Source: Clostridia bacterium UC5.1-1D2
GTDB taxonomy: Bacteria; Bacillota; Clostridia; Lachnospirales; Lachnospiraceae
Direction of reading: 5' to 3'
NCBI GenBank assembly: GCA_001304855.1
Contig: BBZN01000015.1
Location: forward strand, 34,551-98,550
DNA length: 64,000 bases
The position numbers were made by a program, and so were the translations under genes. Shown one piece after another: positions 44,391 to 53,617 of the stretch (position 1 is its first letter; each line of letters starts with the position of its first letter). The notes beneath the pieces were generated by a model. The model saw only the letters and a program-made list of their open reading frames with translations, did not search any database and was not told the origin of the DNA.

Positions 44391-46500
44391 ATGCTTTATG
44401 AACGTTGTGTGCTTATAATTAAAATATTGCTTCAGTCCGGCAGGGCTGTGACAACGGGAAAGCTGGCAGAGGCTTGTTCCGTCAGCTCCCGGACCATAAG
44501 AAGCGATCTGGATATGATAGACCAGTGGCTGGCCGGATTTTCCCATGAACCCGTGGTAAGAGTTCCGGGCCGGGGAGTCCTTCTCAGCGACAGGGACGGA
44601 ACCATAAAGAAACGGCTGGAGGAGAAGGAGGCAGGCAGCTATGTGATGTCCTCCAAAGAGCGGGTCAGAGCTATAACGGGTATTATTCTGGCTGAATGTG
44701 ACTCCACCAGCATTGCGGAGATGGCAGAGGAGCTGCAGGTCAGCGGCGCCACCATTTCTAATGATTTACAGAAGGTCAAGGCCTGGATGGACCGTTACTG
44801 TATCCATATGGTTTCCAAGCCCCATGTGGGAATTGCAGTCAGGGACTCGGAGAACAATATCCGCAGAGGCTGCGTGATGCTCCTGCGTGAAATTCTGGAG
44901 ACGGGAACCAGGCAGCAGGAGCTGATAGGCATGGGATTCACTCAGGCTGAGACGGCTCTTCAGACCTACAGGATGGTTTCCTTCTGCAATACCCTGAGAA
45001 TGTGGAGGGAGGAAATCTTACTTATTATAAAGGAACTGCAGGAGAGGGCTCAGGTCACTATATCGGACAATGGTTTCTGCGCTATGTTTCTGTATCTTCT
45101 CACGGCATTTACACGCATGAAGGCCGGACATTCCCTGAGAGGAGGCGGGCAGCTTTATCCTCATGTGCGGCAGCAGCAGGGGTTTGCCTACAAAGAGATT
45201 CACCAGCTTATACGGGAGCATACGGGACTGGAGGCGGATGAGGATGAAATGTTCCTCATCCACGCAGAATGGATGTCCCTGCGCAAGTTCGGTTCCTCCC
45301 ACGACATCAATGTGGAGCATGTTCTCATTGCAAAGGAACTGATTGCGGAGGTGAAGGACTCCCTGGAGATAGAATTCCAGGAGGGGATGATACGGTGCTG
45401 GAACTGGCAACCCATTTAAGCGTTATGCAGTACCGTCTCTTTCTCAATATTCCGGCAGAGCACAATCCGGCTCTGATGGAGATTGAGGAGTCCTTTCCCG
45501 ACGTGTGCCAGGTGGTGAAACAGAAGCTGTGGTCTATTTTAAAGGAGCGGATGGGGGATGTGAACCGGGAGGTTTGCAGCCAGGAGGCCGTGTATATCGC
45601 CATGTATATAGTGGCGTGCATTCTCAAAAATCCCCTGGAAGGAGCCATGAAAAAGACGTGGTCATTGTGTGCAACAGCACCATCGCTACCTCCAAGATTC
45701 TGGAAAACCGTCTGAAATCCATCTTTTATAATGTAAATGTGGTTAAAACCATATCTTACCATGAATTTGTAAACACTGCAAAACCTTTGGAATGCGATCT
45801 CATTATATCTACCCTGCCCCTGGAGAGCAGCCGGTATCAATGCATAACGGTAAACCCGCTGTTAAAGCTGGAGGATGTGAACCGGCTCATGAGTATGTTT
45901 ATGCTGCGGATGCAAAATGTGGACCTGAACAAATATATCAGCGCGACCATCAACATAGCCGCCCGGTCCCTGAAGCTGAAGCCCGAGGAGCGCATCAAGC
46001 TGTCCATTGAGCTGGCCCGGAATATAAAGGAGGAGGTAAAGGGCCTGGACAGCAGGAGGAAGCCGGCGCTGAGAAATCTGCTCAATGAGTTTCTGGTGGC
46101 AGTGAATGTAAAACCGAAAAATTGCTATGAAGCTATACAGATGGCCGGAGATCTTTTGAAGCTTCAGGGGCATATCACCCAGAAGCACATAGACGAGATG
46201 ATAAAGATTAAGCGGAAGCTGGGCGGGTACATGGTCATTGACAAGGGGGTGGCCCTTCCCCATCTTCTGGCTCCTGAGCTGCCCGGTCCCTGTATGAGCG
46301 TCATAACGCTGGATAAGCCCGTGAAATTCAACAATGAGGACAATGATCCCGTGGATCTGGTAATTATGCTTTTGTCAAACGACAATACGGCCCATATCAA
46401 GGTCCTGGAGGAGCTGCTGGATCTCCTGGGGGATGAGCGGAAGCGGGAGGCTATCCGGGAGACGGACAGCGTCTATGAGCTGCTGGGGATTATAAGCTGA
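44391..46500 (+). CDS. PRD-containing transcriptional regulator with EIIB/EIIA domains, MtlR/BglG type (two frameshifts)
   Basis: Activator of about 703 residues after repair. N-terminal HTH (LLQSGRAVTTGKLAEACSVSSRTIRSDL) and a second HTH (TSIAEMAEELQVSGATISNDLQ), then two PRD modules (conserved His in FLIHAEWM and around THLSVMQYRLFLNIP), an EIIB-like part (VVIVCNSTIATSKIL), and a C-terminal EIIA domain with the phospho-His in GVALPHLLAPE. Bases are missing near 45393 (G run) and 45655 (A run). Such regulators bind DNA and are switched by PTS phosphorylation, so it should control the adjacent ascorbate-type PTS operon. Confidence 0.88.
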
Positions 46501-46619
46501 CGTGAAACCAACCAATCTTTCCTGGCCGGGGCTTTGCAGGCCCTCTGCGGGTATCCCGGTTCATGAAAATGAGGAATGACAGCTATAACCATTGAGAATA
46601 ATGAATTAAAAGCCGTCTC

Positions 46620-46648
46620 TTGTAAGATAGAATCCCGTGTGCTATAAT
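46620..46648 (+). promoter_or_regulatory. Promoter of leuA
   Basis: TTGTAA (46620-46625), 17 bases, perfect TATAAT (46643-46648), about 290 bases before the leuA start. Confidence 0.65.
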
Positions 46649-46654
46649 AAATTA

Positions 46655-46925
46655 ACGTTGCGGCAAAGCAGACCCTTGGGCCCGGGTGGTTTTTACCCGG
46701 AGCCGCGTCTGGTTGTATCAGCGAATTCAGAGTAAAGGAATGATGTGAAATGGGGCTGAATCAGTAAGAGTCATACTGTTCATCGTTCGTCACTATGGCG
46801 TCATAGAGCGACTGCCCGGAATGGGCTTGTTAGATGATAATGCAGAATAGTTGAACTCATGACAGGTGTAAATGACGAATCCAGGCAGGTTCTACAGGAA
46901 GCAGCGGCCTGGTCAATATGAACAG
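46655..46925 (+). ncRNA. Long structured leader of leuA, type unknown
   Basis: A hairpin CAGAC..CCGGGT / ACCCGG..GTCTG (46669-46711) is followed by CTATG-GCGT-CATAG (46794-46807) inside longer pairing and GCCCGGAATGGGC (46817-46829). There is no Leu-rich short ORF, so a classical leader peptide is unlikely. The GGGTGG near the first loop recalls a T-box antiterminator bulge, but the ACCGCGG partner and a terminator are not clear. I can only say that a structured untranslated region is present. Confidence 0.35.
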
Positions 46926-46940
46926 AATGGAGGAAAAATT

Positions 46941-48608
46941 ATGTTAAATTATCAAAGATATAAAAGAGTCCCTGTAGTGAATTTCCCGGAGCGCACGTGG
47001 CCTGACAAGGAAATTATGAAAGCGCCCGTATGGTGCAGCGTGGACCTGAGAGACGGCAACCAGGCGCTTGTGGAGCCGATGGTGGTTGAGGAGAAGGTGG
47101 AGATGTTTAACCTTCTTGTCAAGCTGGGCTTTAAGGAGATTGAGGTGGGATTTCCTGCCGCTTCCCAGATCGAATATGATTTTCTGCGCACATTGGTGGA
47201 TCGCAAGTTAATCCCCGACGACGTGGAGGTTCAGGTGCTGGTGCAGTGCCGCGAGCATTTGATCAAGAGGACCTTTGAGGCCTTAGAGGGAGTTAAGAAG
47301 GCCATTGTACATATTTATAATTCCACATCCACCCTGCAGCGAGATGTGGTATTCCATAAGGACAGGGAAGATATCAAGGATATCGCCATCATCGGCACCA
47401 AACTGGTGCAGCGGTATGCAGCCGACTGCGATACTCAGATTCGCTTGGAGTATTCGCCCGAAAGCTTCACTGGCACAGAGCTGGAGTTTGCCCTTGACGT
47501 ATGCAGCGCAGTTCAGGAAACCTGGGGCGCAACCAAGGAAAAACCTATGATTATCAACCTTCCGTCCACAGTGGAGATGACAAGCCCTAACGTATATGCG
47601 GATCAGATTGAGTGGATGCACAGCCATTTTAAGAACAGGGAGAGTATTATTTTGAGCGTTCACCCTCACAACGACAGAGGCGAGGGCGTTGCCTCTACGG
47701 AGTTGGCCCTTCTTGCAGGAGCGGACCGGGTGGAGGGAACACTCTTCGGCAACGGCGAGCGCACAGGTAATGTGGACATACTGACGGTTGCCTACAACAT
47801 GTTTTCACAGGGAGTGGATCCGGAGCTCAATATTGAGAATGTCCGGGAGATTGCAGAGGTTTACGAGCGCTGTACAAAGATGGATATTCCGCCCAGGCAT
47901 CCATACGCAGGAAAGCTGGTATTTACCGCGTTTTCCGGCTCCCATCAGGATGCCATCAACAAGGGTATGCAGGCGCTCCACGAGAGAAACAGCCAGTATT
48001 GGGAGGTGCCTTATCTTCCCATCGATCCCGGCGATATCGGAAGGGAATACGAGCCCATTGTCCGCATCAACAGCCAGTCAGGCAAGGGCGGCGTGGCCTT
48101 TGTTATGGATACCTTCTACGGCTTCAAGCTTCCCAAGGGCATGCACAAGGAGTTTGCAGATGTGATTCAGAAGATCTCCGAGCAGCAGGGCGAGGTTGCG
48201 CCGGAGCAGATTATGGAAGAGTTCAAGAAGAGCTATCTGGAGCGCAAGGAGCCCATGCATTTCCGCAAGTGCCGTATCACGGATACGGAGACGGGGGACG
48301 GCGAGTTTGCAACGCTGGTTAAGCTGGTTTACACAGACCATGGTATTGAGAAATACTTTGAAGGTGTTGGAAACGGACCTATCGATGCGGTTCAGAGAGG
48401 TATGGAGGATGCGCTGGGCATCCAGATTAAGGTTCTGGACTATACGGAGCACGCTCTGTCCTCAGGTTCAGGCGCTCAGGCGGCATCTTATATTCACCTG
48501 GTGGATCAGGTGTCAGGAAAGGCTACCTACGGAGTGGGCATCAGCTCCAACATTACAAGGGCCTCTATCAGAGGTATTTTCAGCGCAGTGAACAGGTTGT
48601 TTTATTGA
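46941..48608 (+). CDS. leuA: 2-isopropylmalate synthase (LeuA type 2)
   Basis: Condenses acetyl-CoA with 2-ketoisovalerate, first step of leucine synthesis. Start ATG 46941 (MLNYQRYKRVPVVNFPERTW) after GGAGGAAAAATT; the open frame upstream is leader. Catalytic Arg-Asp in CSVDLRDGNQALVEPM, metal His in SVHPHNDRGEGVASTE, and the C-terminal allosteric LeuA_dimer region after residue 430. 555 residues, intact, the long (yeast-like) form. leuBCD are not in the window. Confidence 0.95.
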   Translation: MLNYQRYKRVPVVNFPERTWPDKEIMKAPVWCSVDLRDGNQALVEPMVVEEKVEMFNLLVKLGFKEIEVGFPAASQIEYDFLRTLVDRKLIPDDVEVQVLVQCREHLIKRTFEALEGVKKAIVHIYNSTSTLQRDVVFHKDREDIKDIAIIGTKLVQRYAADCDTQIRLEYSPESFTGTELEFALDVCSAVQETWGATKEKPMIINLPSTVEMTSPNVYADQIEWMHSHFKNRESIILSVHPHNDRGEGVASTELALLAGADRVEGTLFGNGERTGNVDILTVAYNMFSQGVDPELNIENVREIAEVYERCTKMDIPPRHPYAGKLVFTAFSGSHQDAINKGMQALHERNSQYWEVPYLPIDPGDIGREYEPIVRINSQSGKGGVAFVMDTFYGFKLPKGMHKEFADVIQKISEQQGEVAPEQIMEEFKKSYLERKEPMHFRKCRITDTETGDGEFATLVKLVYTDHGIEKYFEGVGNGPIDAVQRGMEDALGIQIKVLDYTEHALSSGSGAQAASYIHLVDQVSGKATYGVGISSNITRASIRGIFSAVNRLFY

Positions 48609-48625
48609 TGGTGTGAACAGGCAGA

Positions 48626-48659
48626 AGGCCGGAATCCTGAGGGAATCCGGCCTTTTTAA
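48626..48659 (+). terminator. Terminator after leuA
   Basis: AAGGCCGGA (48626-48634) pairs with TCCGGCCTT (48647-48655), then TTTTA. Confidence 0.85.
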
Positions 48660-48705
48660 AGTGCGCCGGGCTTGCTGCGCTTCTGGTCACCCATGGAGAA
48701 AACTC

Positions 48706-48734
48706 TTTTCATATGATACAATTGCTGGTACAAT
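48706..48734 (+). promoter_or_regulatory. Promoter of bioY
   Basis: TTTTCA (48706-48711), 17 bases, TACAAT (48729-48734). No clear BirA or BioR palindrome is seen between it and the gene. Confidence 0.5.
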
Positions 48735-48779
48735 AAGGGAGTTAATTGAGACGTGCTTTTACGAAAAGAGGAGATAAAA

Positions 48780-49367
48780 ATGCAGGAAGTTAAAATTTTA
48801 AAACACAGGGAGCTGTCCGTTCGGGAAATGGCGTACTGCGGTCTGTTTACCGCACTGATCGCTACAGGCGCATTTATAAAAATAAATATACCGGTTCAGC
48901 CTTTTCCAATGCATTTTACGCTGCAGTTCTTTTTCGTTCTGCTGTCCGGATTCCTAATGGGAGCAAAACGTGGAGCGTTGAGCGTAGGCGTCTATCTGGC
49001 TGTGGGGCTCATCGGAGTTCCCGTCTTTGCGGCGGGCGGAGGTCCTGCCTATCTGGTGCGCCCTACCTTTGGATTCCTTCTGGGATTTGTGTTTGCCGCC
49101 TTTACAGCCGGATACCTGGTCAGGCTCAGGGAAAAGACCTCCCTCCGCTGGAATTTATTTTCCGCATTCTGGGGAATGATGGCCATGTATCTGTCAGGTA
49201 TGGTTTATTTCTATTTTATAAGCAACTTTGTCATTCATATGCCTGTTACCTGGAAGATTGTGTTTATCAACTGTTTCCTTCTGACGGTTGGCGGAGACTT
49301 TGTGCTGTGCATTATGGCGGCTGTTTTGGCAAAGAGGCTGAAGCCTGTAATTGGACTGGAGGACTAG
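48780..49367 (+). CDS. bioY: Biotin transporter BioY (substrate-binding ECF component)
   Basis: S-component of the ECF biotin importer, 195 residues with six helices. VREMAYCGLFTALIATGAFIKINIP, then PVQPFPMHFTLQFFFVLLSG and GGPAYLVRPTFGFLLGFV, are the conserved BioY segments. Start ATG 48780 with AGAGGAG before it. The energy-coupling genes (ecfA/T) are not adjacent, so it must share a common module elsewhere. No biotin synthesis genes are nearby. Confidence 0.94.
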   Translation: MQEVKILKHRELSVREMAYCGLFTALIATGAFIKINIPVQPFPMHFTLQFFFVLLSGFLMGAKRGALSVGVYLAVGLIGVPVFAAGGGPAYLVRPTFGFLLGFVFAAFTAGYLVRLREKTSLRWNLFSAFWGMMAMYLSGMVYFYFISNFVIHMPVTWKIVFINCFLLTVGGDFVLCIMAAVLAKRLKPVIGLED

Positions 49368-49375
49368 GGCGGAAG

Positions 49376-50200
49376 ATGGACAAAGGCGGCGGAACCTATA
49401 AATATAAGGCTGTATTCAGTGATATCGACGGCACCCTTTTAAACAGCAGCCACCAGGTGACGGAGGGGACCAGGAAGGAGATACTCCGGCTTCAAAGGGA
49501 GGGCGTACCTTTTGTGCTGGTGTCGGCCAGAATGCCCCAGGGCATGATTCCGATTCAGAACCAGATAGGCATCCGCACGCCTATGGTGTGCTACGGCGGC
49601 GGTTTGGTTCTGGATGAAAATGGGAAAACTCTTTACAGCCGCTGTATCAGCCTCGGACAGGCAATGGAGATCAAAGACCTTTTAGATGGAGAATTTCCGC
49701 AGCTGTGCTGCAATATCTACGGAGGAGGCAAATGGGTGGTTGACGACGACTGGAATCCATGGGTATTGAAGGAGGAGGCCATAACCGCCCTTAAGGCCAG
49801 GAAGGGGTATATGGGAGAAGAATTTGCAGAGGCCGGAGGCATTCACAAATTTCTTATTATGGGGGAGGAAAGGTTGATTCAGGAAGCGGGAGAGAGGCTT
49901 AAGGAGCTGTATCCCCATCTGTCCATCTGCTTCTTCCTCCGTCTATATGGAAGTGATGCAGGGCGGCGTAAACAAGGGGGCCGGCGTGGAGGTCCTCTGC
50001 CGGCATCTGGGTATTGGTACAGAGGAAGCCATCGCCTCGGGGATGGGGGGAACGACATCGATATGTTGAAAACTGTGGGCAGAAGCTATGCCATGGGCAA
50101 TGCGCCTGCGGATGTAAAGAGGAGCGCAGACCATGTGACCGGGGATAATGACCACGAGGGACTTTTGGCAGCATTGAGAGAGAACTTCAGGCAACGTTGA
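49376..50200 (+). CDS. Cof-type HAD-IIB phosphatase (frameshifts)
   Basis: Haloacid dehalogenase superfamily hydrolase of about 275 residues. Nucleophile motif FSDIDGTLLNSSHQVT, motif II VLVSARMPQG, and motif IV IAFGDGGNDIDMLKTVG near the C-terminus, ending in MGNAPADVKRSADHVTGDNDHEGL. The frame leaves near 49930 and returns near 50038; between them the true reading is VYMEVMQGGVNKGAGVEVLCRHLGI-like, the family Lys segment. Start ATG 49376 overlaps no gene and lies nine bases after bioY. Substrate not known. Confidence 0.85.
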   Translation: MDKGGGTYKYKAVFSDIDGTLLNSSHQVTEGTRKEILRLQREGVPFVLVSARMPQGMIPIQNQIGIRTPMVCYGGGLVLDENGKTLYSRCISLGQAMEIKDLLDGEFPQLCCNIYGGGKWVVDDDWNPWVLKEEAITALKARKGYMGEEFAEAGGIHKFLIMGEERLIQEAGERLKELYPHLSICFFLRLYGSDAGRRKQGGRRGGPLPASGYWYRGSHRLGDGGNDIDMLKTVGRSYAMGNAPADVKRSADHVTGDNDHEGLLAALRENFRQR

Positions 50201-50216
50201 AACAGAAAGGAAATGC

Positions 50217-51113
50217 TTGAATATGGACGCTGGAAGCAAAAGGGCAGGAGAATGCCTGAACAGGGACGTTGATAACAGTGCAGAAAGGGAATGTCCGAAT
50301 ATGGACAGGGCGGTAAATGAACCAGGCGGTTCAAAGGGGTCTGACGGAAGGGGCGGGAGACAAAAGGGGCTGGATGGAAACGCCTTAAAGCTCATTGCTC
50401 TTGTTTCTATGCTGACAGACCATTTTGGGGCTGTGATTCTCTTTTATATGATCGATTACACAGGCGAACTTGCGTTTGCCAGTCCGCTTATGAGCCGCCA
50501 GTGGGGAACAGGGATTTATTATGTTTATCTGGGGTGCAGGATTGTGGGAAGGCTGGCTTTTCCCATCTACTGCTTCCTTCTGACAGAGGGCTTCATCCAT
50601 ACCCATAACAGGCCAAAATATTGTCTGCGTATGGCGGCATTTGCTGTTATAGCGGAGATACCTTTTGATTTGGCTGTAAAAATCATCTGACATGGGAGGC
50701 CCAGAACGTCTTTTTTGAACTGTCGGTTGGACTTTTAACGCTCTGGGGCATAAAGAAGGCGGAGGATTGGGGGGACTGACCGGAAGGATCCTGGCTGCCC
50801 TGTCTGTGGTGACCGGCTGTATAGCGGCAGAGGCTATAAGGGCGGACTACAGTTCTTATGGCATCCTTCTTATGGCCATATATTATCTGCTGAGAGAAAG
50901 AAAGCTGCCCCGGCTTTTGGCCGGCAGCGCACTGGCATTTCTGGAGTCCCTGTATATGACCCTGGGGCTGCGGCCCTGTCGTTTGTCCCCCTGTACTGTT
51001 ATAACGGAAAGCGGGGAAAGAAGAATAGGAAGTACCTGTTTTACTGGTTTTATCCGGCCCATCTGCTGCTGCTCTTTGCCTTGCGCCGTCTTGCCCTGGG
51101 AATTCCTTTGTAA
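50217..51113 (+). CDS. TraX family membrane protein (three frameshifts)
   Basis: Polytopic membrane protein of the TraX/acetyltransferase-like family. LDGNALKLIALVSMLTDHFG and RIVGRLAFPIYCFLLTEGFIHT are the family starts. Bases are missing near 50686, 50770 and 50965; the end restored is YWFYPAHLLLLFALRRLA, a common TraX end, at the TAA 51111-51113. The first about 55 residues are an unusual hydrophilic stretch rich in Asp, Asn, Gly and Lys. The TTG at 50217 is six bases after AAAGG; ATG 50223 is an alternative. Function of chromosomal TraX proteins is unclear. Confidence 0.72.
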
Positions 51114-51217
51114 CAGTTCAGGCGGCGGCAGATTTCGCCACATTTCACATCGGATGGATATCCGATGCATCCTGACCGGTTGTTCGGCCAGGAAGATGCG
51201 CCGTCTGAACTGTTACA
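51109..51217. repeat. Palindromic intergenic repeat, copy 2
   Basis: TGTAACAGTTCAGGCGGCG (51109-51127) and CGCCGTCTGAACTGTTACA (51199-51217) are inverted copies matching at 18 of 19 positions. Inside are CATCGGA..TCCGATG and CCTG.CCG..CGG.CAGG hairpins. Shares its ends and the CGGCGG block with 23143-23202. The left arm overlaps the TraX stop codon. Confidence 0.65.
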
Positions 51218-51334
51218 TTCCTCCGGGTTGGAGATGCCGCAGTCCGCTCCGCTATATTTACATTTGATGCGGAACATAGTACAATTGGGAAGATGGAAGC
51301 AGGAGGGCCTGCTCAGGAAGGGGATTATCGTGTT

Positions 51335-52437
51335 ATGAAGAAATATGATTATATATTGGTGGGAAGCGGACTTTACGCGGGAGTTTTTGCGTGGTATGCG
51401 GGACAGAAGGGGAAAACCTGCCTGGTGGTGGAGAGAAGGAACCATCTTGGAGGAAATATATACTGTGAGGATGTGAAGGGGATCCATGTACACAAATACG
51501 GCGCTCACATTTTCACACAAGCAACCGGAAGGTCTGGGACTTTGTAAATTCCCTGGCTGAGTTCAACCGGTATACCAACAGTCCTGTGGCAAACTACAAA
51601 GGCGAGATGTACAACATGCCCTTTAATATGAATACCTTCAGCAGGCTCTGGGGAATCTCCACCCCGTCGGAGGCGAAAGCCATCATTGACAGGCAGAGGG
51701 AGGAGATCCAGGGAGAGCCGGAGAATCTGGAGGAGCAGGCCGTCAGCCTGGTGGGGCGGGAGCTCTATGAAAAGCTGATTAAAGGCTATACGGAAAAGCA
51801 GTGGGGCAGGGATTGCAGGGAGCTGCCTGCTTTTATAATCAAGCGGATTCCGGTCCGCTATACGTATGATAACAACTATTTCAATGATTTGTACCAGGGA
51901 ATCCCCATAGGCGGTTATAATGTGATAATCGGGAAGCTTTTTGAGGGCTGTGACGTTGAACTGGGAGTGGATTACCTGGAGCATAAGGCGGATTACGACC
52001 GCATGGGCGGGAGGGTGGTTTACACAGGGACCATTGACGCATATTTCGGATACCGGTTTGGAAAGCTGGAATACCGCAGCCTGCGGTTTGAGTCGGATCT
52101 CTATGAGGAAGAGAATCATCAGGGAGTTGCGGTGGTGAACTATACGGACCGCGAGACGCCCTACACCAGGACCATAGAGCACAAGCATTTTGAGTTCGGA
52201 AACCAGCCCCATACAGTAGTCACCAGGGAGTACCCTGTGATGTGGGAGGAGGGCATGGAGCCCTACTATCCGGTAAACGACGAAAAGAATCAGGCGTTGT
52301 ACAGGCAGTATGCCGCCCTGGCTGAAGGCGAGGCCAATGTCATATTTGGCGGCAGGCTGGGTGAGTATAAGTATTATGATATGGACAAAGTCATTGAATC
52401 CGCCATGAAGAAGGCGGAGGAGGTCTTGGGCCTGTAA
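51335..52437 (+). CDS. glf: UDP-galactopyranose mutase (one frameshift)
   Basis: FAD enzyme that makes UDP-galactofuranose, the donor for Galf in surface glycans. FAD motif YILVGSGLYAGVFA, then HLGGNIY and [26 protein letters not shown] and RIPVRYTYDNNYFNDLYQGIP are family signatures, as is VVYTGTIDAYFGYRFGKLEYRS. A C is missing near 51518. Repaired length about 367. AGGAAGGGG lies 12 bases before the ATG. Opens the glycan cluster. Confidence 0.95.
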
Positions 52438-52505
52438 CGGCGTTCTGCAGAGGCGGGCGGACTCCCTTTGTCCGCCGGCTTTACGATGAAAGGAAAATAC
52501 GGCAG

Positions 52506-53617
52506 ATGGAAGGAAACAGGCGCAGGGAGACATATCTGGACGTGGCTAAGGGAATGGGAATTCTGGGCGTGGCGGCCAGCCATTGTCTGGTTGAAACCAG
52601 CCTTGGAGCGTTCTCAGACTGGTACGGCTTTTTTATGCTGGCTATTTTTTATGTGTATACAGGCTGGAGATATCAGATTAAGTATCAGGGGAAAGCTACC
52701 GGTATATCCACAAGAGACATGTTTAAGCGGCGGCTGGTAAGCCTGGGGATCCCCTATGTGTGTTACAGCATTCTGTTTATTCTCTCCAGAACGGTGTTAG
52801 TCTGGCCTGAGAAGTATACGGCGCTGGTGCTGATGTCGGATCTCTATTATACGGGCACCTGGTGGGGCTTGAGACTCTGTGGTTTCTGCCCAGTATTTTT
52901 ATTGCGGAGCTGCTGCTGAATCTGGTTTATGGGCGGAAAAAGGCTATGGCGGGGGCTGCGGGCGCAGCCGGCGTCATATGCGTGGCGCTTATATTGTATA
53001 TTAACGGCAGCAGGGAGGACACCACTCTCTGGCGTGTGATTCATCTGCCGGTTATGGTTTATATAAAGGGAATGGCAGGATTTCTGCTGGCGGTGGGAGG
53101 GACCGCGGCGTACAGGGGCTGGAAATGGTTCTGTGGCAGGATCGGACCGGGCCTTGGGGCGGCTGCGGGCCTGGTTCTCATGGCAGGGGGAATCTGGGCC
53201 GCCTGGCTGATTCCGGGCTGTGATTTTAATTTCCTTACAATGAAGAATCCGGTGGAATGGCTTTTTACCGCCTGGTTTATTGCATCCTCCATCCTGGCCT
53301 TTGGAGAGCGGGCGTCGGCGTGCAGGGGCCGTTGGAAGGACGGGTTTCTGATAAAGAAGATATTGGTTCCGGCGTTGGCCTACTGCGGAAAACATTCCCT
53401 CACAATCATGTGCACCCATCTGACGCCGGTTATCCTTCTGTTTAAGTTTATAGCGGGCAAGGCCGGATATCCGGGGCTGCTCTTAAAGGCTCCCTGGGAT
53501 GTGGGGTTATTTGGGGCTGTGATGATTGTTGAGGTGGGCGTGGTATGGGGGATTGAGAAGTATGTTCCCTGGATGAATGGGATTAAGCCTAAGGCTGTCA
53601 GGAGAGAGGGAAAATGA
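52506..53617 (+). CDS. Acyltransferase family 3 membrane protein (one frameshift)
   Basis: Integral membrane O-acyltransferase-like protein, about 370 residues with about ten helices. It opens RRRETYLDVAKGMGILGVAASH, the family pattern with the His expected in the first helix, and ends in KHSLTIMCTHLTPVILLFKF. A base is missing near 52873 (GGCCTTGAG read as GGCTTGAG). Likely adds acetyl or another acyl group to the glycan. Overlaps the following glycosyltransferase gene by four bases. Confidence 0.83.

Noticed and set aside
46669..46711. T-box riboswitch in front of leuA
   Set aside because: GGGTGG is present, but I cannot find the specifier stem, the ACCGCGG partner or a competing terminator, so the label is not supported.
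48734..48779. BirA operator at bioY
   Set aside because: No TTGTTAAC-type spaced palindrome is visible between the promoter and the gene.
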